NCBI GenBank assembly: GCA_945877315.1 | Contig: CAMCRP010000032.1 | Location: 1 to 37,627 of the forward strand | Source of the DNA: an uncultured Ruminococcus sp. | Lineage (GTDB): Bacteria > Bacillota > Clostridia > Oscillospirales > Ruminococcaceae | Reading direction: 5' to 3' | Length of the DNA stretch: 37,627 nucleotides | In this document: positions 7,021-14,727 of the stretch, piece by piece | How the letters are laid out: the number at the start of each line of letters is the position of its first letter | Position numbering within the stretch: position 1 is the first letter of the stretch | Position numbers and translations under genes: made by a program | The notes under the pieces: model-generated | What the model saw: the letters and a program-made list of their open reading frames with translations, nothing else | Databases searched by the model: none | What the model was told of the DNA's origin: nothing

Positions 7021-8319
7021 TTAATTGGTAGTGGCTTCTCCTAAGGTCAGCTCAAGGTCAAGCTCGCTGCCGTCCCTGTAAACGGTAATGGTGACGGTAT
7101 CGCCTGCGGAATATTTGTCCTTGATGCTGTTCAGCTCGTCCATGGTCTTGACGGCGGTTCCCTCAATGCCTACGATAATATCCGCAAGCTTTACGCCTGC
7201 TTCATCGGCGGCAGAGCCGGGTTCGATAAATCTTACCATAATTCCCTCGGGAATATCGTAATAGCGGGCTGTTCTCTGGTTGATATCCTCGCCCGTGATA
7301 CCGATAAGAGGTCTGCCCGAAACGTAGCCCTTATTGATAAGGTCGTCGATAATGGGCTTTGCTTCGTTAATGGGGATAGCGAAGCCTATTCCCTCTACCT
7401 GGCTGGAAACTATCTTATTGGAGTTGATGCCGATGACCTGACCGAAGCTGTTGATAAGGGGACCGCCGCTGTTGCCGGGGTTAATGGCGGCGTCGGTCTG
7501 GATAAGGCTCAGTGAATCGTTGTCGGTGGTTATGGTCCTGTTCAGGGCGGAGATTATTCCGCAGGTGGTGGAGCCGTAAAGCTCAAAGCCCAGGGGATTT
7601 CCGATAGCAACTGCCAGCTCGCCCTCTTCAAGCTCGTCGCTGTTGCCGAATTCTGCGGGGACAAGGTCAACGCCCTTGGGGTCAATTTTCAGTACGGCAA
7701 GGTCGGTCTTGGTGTCCGCACCGATTATCTCGGCTTCATGCTCGCTCTGGTCGCTGAGGACTACGGTGACCTTCTGTGCGGTTATTTTAGTGCCGTATTC
7801 GCTGGTAACTACAACATGTGCATTGGTGATAATGTAGCCGTCCTCGGACATTACAATTCCCGTTCCCGTGCCAATGGACGTTCCCGAAAGATAGGAAAAT
7901 CCCGAATCAATAACAAACTCGGAGGATATTCCCACCACGGAGGGCTTTACCTTCTTTACAATATCGGGGACGCTCATTTCGCTGCCCTTGTTGGCAAGCT
8001 CCAGCATACTGTGATATGTTTCGCCCGATGCTGCGGTGGTAACTGCGGTATCGGAGGAAGCTGCGGCTTCGGTCTGTTCGGGAGGTGCTGTTTCGCTTGC
8101 CTGTTCAACTATGGCGGTTTCGGGGGCTGTATTCTTTTCGGTAACAAGCTTATATCCGCCGATAGAGCCTACGGAAACTACCGCCATAAGTGCGATAAGT
8201 CCCAGAACCTTTTCCTTATTGCCGTGCTTTTTGGTCTTGCTGTTTTGGGGATTTGCTTCGTCCTCGGGGTAATATGAGATCTCGTTTGTATCGGGTTTTC
8301 TGAATTCATCATTAAACAT
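7021..8319 (-). CDS. HtrA/DegP-like serine protease
   Basis: This 432-residue membrane-anchored protease of family S1C degrades misfolded exported proteins. A short cytoplasmic N-terminus leads into one membrane helix at about residues 37-57, then an Ala/Thr/Glu-rich linker. The trypsin-like domain carries the His in ITNAHVVV, the Asp in TKTDLAVLKID and the Ser in NPGNSGGPLI. A single PDZ domain follows, with GIMVRFIEPGSAADEAG. The layout fits the Gram-positive HtrA/YkdA type. The ATG at 8319 is chosen for its AAAGGATG ribosome binding site; an in-frame ATG at 8355 has none. It is transcribed alone and in the opposite direction to the isomerase-family gene. Confidence 0.92.
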   Translation of the reverse strand: MFNDEFRKPDTNEISYYPEDEANPQNSKTKKHGNKEKVLGLIALMAVVSVGSIGGYKLVTEKNTAPETAIVEQASETAPPEQTEAAASSDTAVTTAASGETYHSMLELANKGSEMSVPDIVKKVKPSVVGISSEFVIDSGFSYLSGTSIGTGTGIVMSEDGYIITNAHVVVTSEYGTKITAQKVTVVLSDQSEHEAEIIGADTKTDLAVLKIDPKGVDLVPAEFGNSDELEEGELAVAIGNPLGFELYGSTTCGIISALNRTITTDNDSLSLIQTDAAINPGNSGGPLINSFGQVIGINSNKIVSSQVEGIGFAIPINEAKPIIDDLINKGYVSGRPLIGITGEDINQRTARYYDIPEGIMVRFIEPGSAADEAGVKLADIIVGIEGTAVKTMDELNSIKDKYSAGDTVTITVYRDGSELDLELTLGEATTN

Positions 8320-8442
8320 ATATATCATCCTTTCGGTTGTTGGCCTCTGTTTCATTCACTATATATTATTTTAACCCCGAATGTGATAAATTTATGATAG
8401 TAAACGGTAAAAAATCCGAAAAATAGCTGACGACACGGGGAA

Positions 8443-8521
8443 GTGTGAAAAGTGGAAAGTGAAAAGTGGAGTTTGTTAGTATTACTGAAAAATTCCACTT
8501 TTCACTTTCCACTCTCCACAT
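8443..8521. repeat. Heptad palindromic element, copy B
   Basis: It begins GTGTGAAAAGTGG and ends CTCTCCACATT. The arms are built of GAAAGTG/GAAAAGTG units and are complementary, separated by about 18 bases. Confidence 0.8.
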
Positions 8522-8537
8522 TTCTTCTTAACCCCCC

Positions 8538-8566
8538 TTGAAATATGCAAAATAATATGGTAAAAT
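8538..8566 (+). promoter_or_regulatory. Promoter of the isomerase-acyP-argF operon
   Basis: TTGAAA at 8538-8543, a 17-bp spacer and TAAAAT at 8561-8566 lie 31 bases before the start codon. Confidence 0.7.
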
Positions 8567-8596
8567 AGAAATATATTTTTATCGGAGGAATGTACT

Positions 8597-10084
8597 ATGT
8601 TTACAAATACACCCGAAGTAAAGCTCGGTATCGTTGCCGTTTCAAGAGATTGTTTTCCCAAAACACTTTCCGAATCCCGCAGAATTGCCGTTTGCAATGC
8701 TTTCAGAGGAAAATACGGAGAGATATTTGAATGTCCCGTTGTTGTGGAAAATGAAAAGGATATGCGCTCCGCCCTTGACCTGCTGAAAAAGGAGGGCTGC
8801 AATGCTCTGGTAGTATATCTCGGAAACTTCGGTCCCGAAACTTCCGAAACGCTCCTTGCAAAATATTTCCACGGACCCGTTATGTTTGCAGCCGCCGCCG
8901 AGGAGGACTGCGGAAGCTGCCTGTGCGACAGCCGTGGCGACGCTTACTGCGGAATGCTCAATGCAAGCTACAATCTGTCCTTGAGAGGCGTTAAGGCTTA
9001 CATACCCGAATATCCCGTAGGAACAGCAGACGAGGTCGCAGATATGATCTCGGAATTTATCCCCGTTGCAAGGACGATAATCGGTCTGAAATCCCTGAAG
9101 GTCATAAGCTTCGGTCCCCGTCCGCAGGATTTTCTTGCCTGCAATGCGCCTATCAAGCAGCTTTATAATCTCGGTATCGAGATAGAGGAAAACTCCGAGC
9201 TTGACCTGTTTGCGGCTTTCAATGCTCATGCAAACGATCCCCGCATTGCCGAGGTGGCAGAGGATATGGCAAAGGAGCTGGGTGACGGAAACAAAATGCC
9301 CGGAATTCTCCCGAAGCTTGCGCAGTATGAGATTACTCTTCTTGACTGGCTGGAGGAGCACAAGGGTTCAAGAAAGTACGTTGTTTTTGCTAACAAGTGC
9401 TGGCCTGCCTTTCAGACACAGTTCGGGTTTGTTCCCTGCTTTGTAAACAGCCGTCTGGCGGCTAGGGGAATTCCCGTTGCCTGCGAGGTTGATATTTACG
9501 GTGCTGTCAGCGAATATATCGGCGCTTGTGTTTCCGAGGACGCCGTTACTCTGCTTGACATTAACAATTCCGTTCCCGCAAACATTTATAATGAGGACAT
9601 CAAGGGCAAGTTCGATTACACCGCAAAGGACGTATTTATGGGATTCCACTGCGGAAACACACCTTCCTGCAAGCTGGTTAAGTCGGAGATGAAGTATCAG
9701 CTTATTATGCACAGAGGTCTGGAGCCCGACAAGGAGCCGGATATTACAAGAGGTACTCTTGAAGGCGATATTGCTGCGGGGGACATTACATTCTTCCGTT
9801 TACAGTCCACAGCCGAGGCGGGGCTGAGAGGTTATGTTGCAGAGGGTGAGGTTCTTCCCGTTGCCACACGTTCCTTTGGTTCTATCGGCGTGTTCGCTAT
9901 CCCCGAAATGGGCAGATTCTACCGTCATGTGCTGATAGAGGGACGTTATCCTCATCACGGTGCAGTAACATTCGGTCATTACGGCAAGGCTATCCACAGC
10001 GTTTTCCGCTATCTCGGTCTTGAAGATATTGGATTTAATCAGCCTAAGGGTATGCTTTACAAGACCGAAAATCCCTTTGCATAA
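8597..10084 (+). CDS. L-fucose/L-arabinose isomerase family protein
   Basis: This 495-residue protein has the size and layout of the L-fucose and L-arabinose isomerases, which interconvert aldoses and ketoses using manganese. Recognisable parts are the N-terminal VYLGNFGPET region, the central FANKCWPAFQTQFG and the C-terminal ITFFRLQSTAEAGLRGYVAEGE. The Glu and Asp in ACEVDIYGAVSEY and the His in VLIEGRYPHHGAVTFG are plausible metal ligands. A GGAGGAA site precedes the ATG. It overlaps acyP by one base (TAATG) and is therefore likely co-transcribed. No fucose kinase or aldolase is nearby, so the true sugar substrate is uncertain. Confidence 0.8.
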   Translation: MFTNTPEVKLGIVAVSRDCFPKTLSESRRIAVCNAFRGKYGEIFECPVVVENEKDMRSALDLLKKEGCNALVVYLGNFGPETSETLLAKYFHGPVMFAAAAEEDCGSCLCDSRGDAYCGMLNASYNLSLRGVKAYIPEYPVGTADEVADMISEFIPVARTIIGLKSLKVISFGPRPQDFLACNAPIKQLYNLGIEIEENSELDLFAAFNAHANDPRIAEVAEDMAKELGDGNKMPGILPKLAQYEITLLDWLEEHKGSRKYVVFANKCWPAFQTQFGFVPCFVNSRLAARGIPVACEVDIYGAVSEYIGACVSEDAVTLLDINNSVPANIYNEDIKGKFDYTAKDVFMGFHCGNTPSCKLVKSEMKYQLIMHRGLEPDKEPDITRGTLEGDIAAGDITFFRLQSTAEAGLRGYVAEGEVLPVATRSFGSIGVFAIPEMGRFYRHVLIEGRYPHHGAVTFGHYGKAIHSVFRYLGLEDIGFNQPKGMLYKTENPFA

Positions 10085-10356
10085 TGGAAATGGTCAGAAA
10101 AAGAATATTGTTTTCGGGAAGAGTTCAGGGTGTCGGCTTTCGCTGGAGATGCAGTGTTCTTGCGGATTCCCTGAGATTGACGGGAACTGTCCGCAACCTG
10201 TATGACGGCAGAGTAGAAGCTGAATTACAGGGGGACGAGGGGGCAATTTACGAGCTTATCTCCCGAATGAAGCAGCAGCGGTTTATTGATATTACCGACT
10301 GTGATATAAAAACTATCCCCCTAAAGGACGAGCGGGGATTTACCATAATCGAATAG
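10084..10356 (+). CDS. acyP: Acylphosphatase
   Basis: This 90-residue protein hydrolyses acyl phosphates such as acetyl and carbamoyl phosphate. The signature [12 protein letters not shown] at about residues 12-23 carries the catalytic Arg, and [14 protein letters not shown] carries the catalytic Asn. The length is normal for the family. Its ATG overlaps the stop of the isomerase-family gene by one base, and argF begins 11 bases after its own stop. Being placed just before a carbamoyl-phosphate-using enzyme is suggestive but proves no link. Confidence 0.93.
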   Translation: MEMVRKRILFSGRVQGVGFRWRCSVLADSLRLTGTVRNLYDGRVEAELQGDEGAIYELISRMKQQRFIDITDCDIKTIPLKDERGFTIIE

Positions 10357-10367
10357 GAGGTCATCAC

Positions 10368-11363
10368 TTGAATTTAAAGGGAAAAAGCTTTTTGAAGCTG
10401 CTGGATTTTACTGCCGAAGAGATAACAGCATTTATTGATCTGGCGGCGGAGCTGAAAGCCAAGAAAAAGGCGGGTATCGCACACGACGTTTTAAAGGGCA
10501 AAAACATTGCTCTCATATTTGAAAAGACAAGCACAAGAACACGCTGCAGCTTTGAGGTGGCTGCCCGTGATCTGGGTATGGGCGTTACATATCTTGACCC
10601 AACCGGCTCGCAGATAGGCAAAAAGGAGAGCATTGCTGACACGGCAAGAGTCCTCGGCAGAATGTTTGAGGGTATCGAATACCGCGGATTCGGTCAGGAT
10701 ATAGTTGAGGAGCTGGCAAAATATGCGGGTGTTCCTGTCTGGAACGGTCTGACCGATGAGTATCACCCTACTCAGATACTTGCGGATTTCCTTACTATCA
10801 GGGAGCATTTCGGAAAGCTCAAAGGCATTAACTTTGTTTATATGGGCGATGCTCGGTTCAATATGGGAAATTCCCTGATGGTCGGCTGCGCTAAAATGGG
10901 CATGAATTTCACCGCTTGTGCACCTAAGAAATATTTCCCCAATGCCGAGCTGTCCGCCGAGTGCGAAAAGCTGGCTGCCGAGTCGGGAGGAAGTGTCCGC
11001 TTCTGTGAGGACGTTGCCGAGGCTGTGAAGAACGCCGACGTTATCTACACGGACGTTTGGGTTTCCATGGGTGAGCCTGTTGAGGTCTGGGAGGAGCGTA
11101 TCAAGGAGCTTTCGCCCTATCAGGTGAACAAGGCTGCTATGGATATGGCTGGCGAAAACTGTGTATTTATGCACTGTCTGCCTGCATATCACGACAGAAA
11201 GACAGCCGTTGGCAAGGAAATGTGCGACCGCTTTGACCGTGACGCTATGGAGGTAACGGACGAGGTGTTCGAAAGTGAGCGTTCTATCGTTTTCGATGAA
11301 GCGGAGAACCGTATGCACACCATTAAGGCTGTTGTGGCGGCTACTCTCGGGGCGGAGTTTTAA
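10368..11363 (+). CDS. argF: Ornithine carbamoyltransferase
   Basis: This 331-residue cytoplasmic enzyme makes citrulline from ornithine and carbamoyl phosphate in arginine biosynthesis. The carbamoyl-phosphate loop [15 protein letters not shown], the [13 protein letters not shown] motif, and [10 protein letters not shown] with its conserved Cys are all present. DVWVSMGE, the ornithine-binding region, is intact. The start is TTG at 10368, supported by a strong TAGGAGGT site at 10354-10361; no nearer ATG fits. It is the last gene of the isomerase-acyP-argF unit. argG lies about 1.1 kb downstream under its own promoter. Confidence 0.95.
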   Translation: MNLKGKSFLKLLDFTAEEITAFIDLAAELKAKKKAGIAHDVLKGKNIALIFEKTSTRTRCSFEVAARDLGMGVTYLDPTGSQIGKKESIADTARVLGRMFEGIEYRGFGQDIVEELAKYAGVPVWNGLTDEYHPTQILADFLTIREHFGKLKGINFVYMGDARFNMGNSLMVGCAKMGMNFTACAPKKYFPNAELSAECEKLAAESGGSVRFCEDVAEAVKNADVIYTDVWVSMGEPVEVWEERIKELSPYQVNKAAMDMAGENCVFMHCLPAYHDRKTAVGKEMCDRFDRDAMEVTDEVFESERSIVFDEAENRMHTIKAVVAATLGAEF

Positions 11364-11365
11364 AT

Positions 11366-11425
11366 AATGTGAAAAGTGGAAAGTGGAAAGTGGAGTTTTT
11401 AGTGTTGAATTATGAATGTTGAAAG
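11366..11425. repeat. Heptad element, copy C (one-armed)
   Basis: It starts AATGTG three bases after the argF stop. Three GAAAGTG-type units are followed by the second unit style (AGTGTTGAA, ATGTTGAAAG). No complementary right arm is seen, so this looks like a half element. Confidence 0.75.
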
Positions 11426-11455
11426 CCCAATTTTTTCAGACTGACGCTGCAATCA

Positions 11456-11508
11456 ACCGCAGGTAGAGAACACGCAGATACGTTATTTGCGGGGACTCAA
11501 CCTGCGGT
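11456..11508. repeat. Inverted repeat upstream of the XRE regulator
   Basis: ACCGCAGGT at 11456-11464 and ACCTGCGGT at 11500-11508 are perfect complements across a 35-base loop, immediately before the -35 of the next promoter. It could be an operator or a hairpin ending upstream transcripts. Confidence 0.45.
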
Positions 11509-11511
11509 ATG

Positions 11512-11540
11512 TTTACATTTATGAGCAATTGTCCTATACT
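11512..11540 (+). promoter_or_regulatory. Promoter of the XRE regulator
   Basis: TTTACA at 11512-11517, a 17-bp spacer and TATACT at 11535-11540 lie 25 bases before the start. Confidence 0.65.
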
Positions 11541-11565
11541 TATCCATAGAAAGGAGGACTTCGGC

Positions 11566-12177
11566 ATGGATCAGATAAAAACGGGAAAATTTATCGCATC
11601 GCTCAGAAAGGAACAGGGTCTGACGCAAGCCGTTCTCGCAGAAAAGCTTGGCATTACCGACCGAGCGGTTTCAAAGTGGGAAACGGGAAAATGTCTGCCC
11701 GATGCCGCTATTATGCCCGAGCTTTGCAAAATTCTCGGTATCAGCGTAAACGAGCTTCTTGCCGGAGAAAAAATTGCTATGGATAATTACAAGGAAATTG
11801 CGGAGAAAAATCTTGCGGAGGGTGTCCGCATGGAAAACGAAAAGAACAAGCTGCTGACGAAAGCGGAGGAATTCATCGGCTGGCTGGGCGTGGCTGTGTC
11901 ATTTATAATGATAGTTTGCGGCGTGCTGTTTGCGTCGGAAGTGCCTTTGGCAGGGGTGATACTTTGCTCGGCGGGCGGTGTGACGGTTTTGATCACGACC
12001 ATCTATGCAACGCTGCTTGAATGTGACAACGGCTACTACGAATGTCAGAACTGCAAACATAGGTATGTTCCCGCCAAAAAGGCGGTCATTCTTGCTGTCC
12101 ATGTAGGCAGCGACCGTGTTATGAAATGCCCCGAATGCGGTCAGAAGGGCTGGCATAAGAAGGTCTTGACGAAATAA
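11566..12177 (+). CDS. Membrane-anchored XRE-family regulator with C-terminal zinc ribbon
   Basis: This 203-residue protein has three parts. Residues 1-65 are an XRE/Cro helix-turn-helix (LRKEQGLTQAVLAEKLGITDRAVSKWETGKCLPD). Residues about 100-150 form two membrane helices (GWLGVAVSFIMIVCGVLF and GVILCSAGGVTVLITTIYATLL). The C-terminus has two Cys pairs, CQNC and CPEC, like a zinc ribbon. Proteins of this layout occur in Clostridia, but their signal and targets are not known to me. The ATG at 11566 has a strong AAAGGAGG site; an upstream in-frame ATG at 11509 overlaps the promoter and is rejected. Confidence 0.85.
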   Translation: MDQIKTGKFIASLRKEQGLTQAVLAEKLGITDRAVSKWETGKCLPDAAIMPELCKILGISVNELLAGEKIAMDNYKEIAEKNLAEGVRMENEKNKLLTKAEEFIGWLGVAVSFIMIVCGVLFASEVPLAGVILCSAGGVTVLITTIYATLLECDNGYYECQNCKHRYVPAKKAVILAVHVGSDRVMKCPECGQKGWHKKVLTK

Positions 12178-12269
12178 TGTAAAAAGTGGAAAGTGGAAAG
12201 TGGAATTTTTCGGGAAATCAACAGATAGCCATAATCTTTTCACTTTTCACTATTCACTTTTCACTTTTC
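12176..12269. repeat. Heptad palindromic element, copy D
   Basis: The left arm begins AATGTAAAAAGTGG overlapping the stop codon of the XRE gene. The right arm is a run of CACTTTT/CACTATT units ending CACTTTTCG. The arms are complementary around a 40-base centre. Confidence 0.75.
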
Positions 12270-12296
12270 GCTTAAACTCAGCACTAAATCTAATAA

Positions 12297-12349
12297 TATG
12301 CAGTATAAATGTATTTATGCAATATAAGGTGAATATTATGCAAAATATT
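12297..12349 (+). promoter_or_regulatory. Candidate operator region of argG
   Basis: TATGCA occurs three times at 12297, 12316 and 12337, spaced 19 and 21 bases, about two helical turns. The region also contains the palindromes ATAAATGTATTTAT (12305-12318) and AATATTATGCAAAATATT (12332-12349). Position and AT-rich palindromes suit an arginine repressor site, but the match to the classical ARG box is loose. Confidence 0.35.
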
Positions 12350-12370
12350 GTGAATATTTTTAGATAACAC

Positions 12371-12398
12371 TTGACATTTGCGCATAATGGTGTATAAT
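12371..12398 (+). promoter_or_regulatory. Promoter of argG
   Basis: A consensus TTGACA at 12371-12376, a 16-bp spacer and TATAAT at 12393-12398. The leader to the ATG is about 58 bases. Confidence 0.8.
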
Positions 12399-12462
12399 AA
12401 AAATAACGGCTGTTTGAATTGATTTTTTTCATCAGCAAAATAGTTTTTAGGAGGAAATTCCA

Positions 12463-13689
12463 ATGGCAAAAGAAGTTAAAAAGGTAGTTCTCGCATATTC
12501 GGGAGGTCTGGATACTTCCATTATTATTCCCTGGCTCAAGGAAAATTACAACAACTGTGAGGTTATTGCAGTTTCCGCAGATGTCGGACAGGGCACAGAG
12601 CTTGACGGTCTGGAGGAAAAGGCTAAGAAAACAGGCGCTTCCAAGCTGTATATTGAGGATCTGAAGAAGGAATTCGTTGAGGACTTCATCTTCCCCACAC
12701 TGAAGGCACAGGCTGTTTACGAGGGCAGATATCTGCTGGGTACTTCCTTTGCTCGTCCCGTTATCGCAAAGAGAATCGTTGAGATCGCTAAGGCTGAGGG
12801 CGCAGACGCTATCTGCCACGGCTGCACAGGTAAGGGCAATGACCAGGTTCGTTTCGAGCTGGCTATTAAGGCTTTTGCTCCCGATATGACCATTATCGCT
12901 CCCTGGAGAGAGTGGAATATCAAGTCCCGTGACGAGGAGATCGACTATGCAGAGGCTCACAACATTCCTCTGAAAATAAGCAGAGAAACAAACTATTCCA
13001 AGGACAAGAACCTGTGGCACCTTTCTCACGAGGGTATGGACCTTGAAAAGCCCTCCAACGAGCCTCAGTACAACAAGCCCGGATTCCTGGAGCTGGGCGT
13101 TTCCCCCGAAATGGCTCCCGACAAGCCTACATACGTTACCATTCACTTTGAAAAGGGTATCCCCACCGCTCTTAACGGCGAAACCGTTGACGGCGTTACT
13201 CTGATCGAGAAGCTGAACAAGATCGGCGGAGAGAACGGTATCGGTATCACAGATATTGTTGAGAACCGTCTTGTTGGTATGAAGTCCAGAGGTGTGTATG
13301 AAACACCCGGCGGAACTATCCTTTACGCTGCTCACGAGGTTATGGAAACCATCACTCTTGACAAGAAAACTCAGCGCATGAAGCAGAAGCTGGCTATTGA
13401 GTTTGCTGACCTTGTATACAACGGCGAGTGGTTCACACCTGTTCGTGAGGCTCTGTCCGCATTCGTTGACAAGACTCAGGAAACCGTTACAGGCGACGTT
13501 AAGCTGAAGCTTTACAAGGGCAACATCATCAACGCAGGTGTTACATCTCCCTACACTCTCTATGATGAAGAGGTTGCAACCTTCGATGAGGACGATGTTT
13601 ACAATCAGGCTGATGCTCAGGGCTTTATCAATCTGTTCGGTCTGCCTACCGTTGTTAAGGCTAAGATGGACGCTAAGAGAAGCAAATAA
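12463..13689 (+). CDS. argG: Argininosuccinate synthase
   Basis: This 408-residue ATP-dependent enzyme joins citrulline and aspartate in the penultimate step of arginine synthesis. The N-terminal ATP-pyrophosphatase loop AYSGGLDTS is at residues 11-19. The family blocks [37 protein letters not shown] and [13 protein letters not shown] follow. The length is normal. An AGGAGGAAATTCCA site precedes the ATG. It is a single-gene unit with its own promoter and a 13-bp-stem terminator. argH is not in the window. Confidence 0.97.
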   Translation: MAKEVKKVVLAYSGGLDTSIIIPWLKENYNNCEVIAVSADVGQGTELDGLEEKAKKTGASKLYIEDLKKEFVEDFIFPTLKAQAVYEGRYLLGTSFARPVIAKRIVEIAKAEGADAICHGCTGKGNDQVRFELAIKAFAPDMTIIAPWREWNIKSRDEEIDYAEAHNIPLKISRETNYSKDKNLWHLSHEGMDLEKPSNEPQYNKPGFLELGVSPEMAPDKPTYVTIHFEKGIPTALNGETVDGVTLIEKLNKIGGENGIGITDIVENRLVGMKSRGVYETPGGTILYAAHEVMETITLDKKTQRMKQKLAIEFADLVYNGEWFTPVREALSAFVDKTQETVTGDVKLKLYKGNIINAGVTSPYTLYDEEVATFDEDDVYNQADAQGFINLFGLPTVVKAKMDAKRSK

Positions 13690-13713
13690 TTTCGGTTTGT
13701 TCCCATAAATAAT

Positions 13714-13762
13714 CGCACCCCGCAGAGTTTTTTCTGCGGGGTGCGTCTTTAATATTTTTTTG
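13714..13762 (+). terminator. Terminator of argG
   Basis: A perfect 13-bp stem (CGCACCCCGCAGA with TCTGCGGGGTGCG) with a 6-base loop is followed by a T-rich tract. Confidence 0.9.
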
Positions 13763-13772
13763 TTTATAGCTA

Positions 13773-13801
13773 TTGACATATACGATAAAATCGTATATAA
13801 T
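13773..13801 (+). promoter_or_regulatory. Promoter and palindromic operator of the toxin-antitoxin pair
   Basis: TTGACA at 13773-13778, a 17-bp spacer and TATAAT at 13796-13801. The spacer is filled by the palindrome ATATACGAT-AAA-ATCGTATAT (13778-13798), which fits autoregulation by the antitoxin. Confidence 0.8.
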
Positions 13802-13831
13802 AATATTAGATAAATAAAGGGGAACAATATA

Positions 13832-14164
13832 ATGACAAGACTATTTGTGCATACTGAACCGTTTCGTAAATGCTGGAAGGCAATGGGACTTAATGATAGT
13901 GATTTATCTCAGCTTGAAGAAATGCTTCTTGAGAATCCAAGAGCGGGAGATGTTATTGAGGGAACAGGCGGGGCAAGAAAGATTCGCATCAGAATTAATG
14001 ATAATAGTGGCAAAAGCGGCGGTGGAAGAGTGATTTATGTGGATATTTACGAAAAGTCTAAAATATATCTGCTTTTTGCATATCCTAAAAATGTTCAGGA
14101 AAATCTGACAGCTGAGCAAAAGAAAACAATACGCAGCATTATTGAAGTTATTGAAAAGGAGTGA
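13832..14164 (+). CDS. RelE/HigB-like type II toxin
   Basis: This 110-residue basic protein resembles RelE/HigB mRNA interferases, which cut mRNA at the ribosome. Supporting features are the core GARKIRIRI followed by GGGRVIYVDIY and YLLFAYPKN, then a C-terminal helix, a pattern common in HigB-2 type toxins. An AAGGGGAA site precedes the ATG. The toxin comes first and the antitoxin begins five bases after its stop codon, the order typical of higBA and the reverse of most relBE operons. The family call rests on pattern recognition and gene order. Confidence 0.8.
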   Translation: MTRLFVHTEPFRKCWKAMGLNDSDLSQLEEMLLENPRAGDVIEGTGGARKIRIRINDNSGKSGGGRVIYVDIYEKSKIYLLFAYPKNVQENLTAEQKKTIRSIIEVIEKE

Positions 14165-14169
14165 TATTT

Positions 14170-14529
14170 ATGGCTGAACTTGAACTTACAAGCACGCTTT
14201 CAAATGAAGAAATCGAAAAGAATTTCAGCGGCATTGATTTTTTCTCCGGCATAATGTCCGGTCTTGAGGAAGCACTTGCGTATGAAAAAGGTACGGCTAA
14301 AGCCGATACTATTGCACGAAAGCGCAGCCTTCCTGATGTGAATGTTGCTGAGGAACGCATGCGTCTTAATATGACACAGAAGGGCTTTGCGAAAATTCTT
14401 GGCGTTTCCAAAAGGACAGTTGAGGCGTGGGAATCGGGAAAAAGTAATCCTTCTCCCACTGCACGGAATCTGATTTATCTCATTAGTCAGGATCATTCAC
14501 TTGTTCTAAAGCTGCAGAGCCGTTTATGA
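14170..14529 (+). CDS. HigA-like helix-turn-helix antitoxin
   Basis: This 119-residue protein has an acidic N-terminal half, likely the toxin-binding part, and a C-terminal Cro/XRE helix-turn-helix (MTQKGFAKILGVSKRTVEAWESGKSNPSPTA). It should neutralise the upstream toxin and repress the operon through the 13778-13798 palindrome. The ATG at 14170 is preferred to GTG at 14161 because it sits at the right distance from AAAAGGAG. A stem of 10 bp lies 18 bases after the stop. Confidence 0.85.
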   Translation: MAELELTSTLSNEEIEKNFSGIDFFSGIMSGLEEALAYEKGTAKADTIARKRSLPDVNVAEERMRLNMTQKGFAKILGVSKRTVEAWESGKSNPSPTARNLIYLISQDHSLVLKLQSRL

Positions 14530-14547
14530 TTGATGGTAAAAGTAACA

Positions 14548-14571
14548 CCCCTCAGAAATTGTTCTGAGGGG
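14548..14571 (+). terminator. Hairpin after the antitoxin gene
   Basis: CCCCTCAGAA pairs perfectly with TTCTGAGGGG around four bases. The T-run after it is weak. Confidence 0.55.
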
Positions 14572-14582
14572 GCGATTTGTAT

Positions 14583-14713
14583 AATGTGGAAAGTGGAGTT
14601 ATAAGTGTTGAGTGTTGAAAGTTGAATGATGAATTTATCGCTCTTTAATTCAACATTCATCACTCAACACTGAACACTACAAATTTCACTTTCCACTTTT
14701 CACATTTCACTTT
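14583..14713. repeat. Heptad palindromic element, copy E (composite)
   Basis: This is the longest copy at 131 bases. The outer arms are GGAAAGTGG/CCACTTTTCACATT units. The inner arms are a different 7-bp style (AGTGTTG AGTGTTG AAAGTTG AATGATG) with a matching complement (CATTCATCACTCAACACTGAA). The whole can fold as one long hairpin. Confidence 0.8.
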
Positions 14714-14727
14714 TGCAAATAACTGTG

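Noticed and set aside
12399-12462. Riboswitch or T-box in the argG leader
   Set aside because: The leader is only about 60 bases with no stable stem or terminator, which leaves no room for a known riboswitch.
12250-13827. Long minus-strand frame opposite argG
   Set aside because: It spans argG, its promoter and its terminator on the other strand and has no family features.
14583-14713. Heptad elements considered as CRISPR or as simple terminators
   Set aside because: There are no unique spacers, and most lack a T-run following a compact stem. A dispersed palindromic repeat explains them better.
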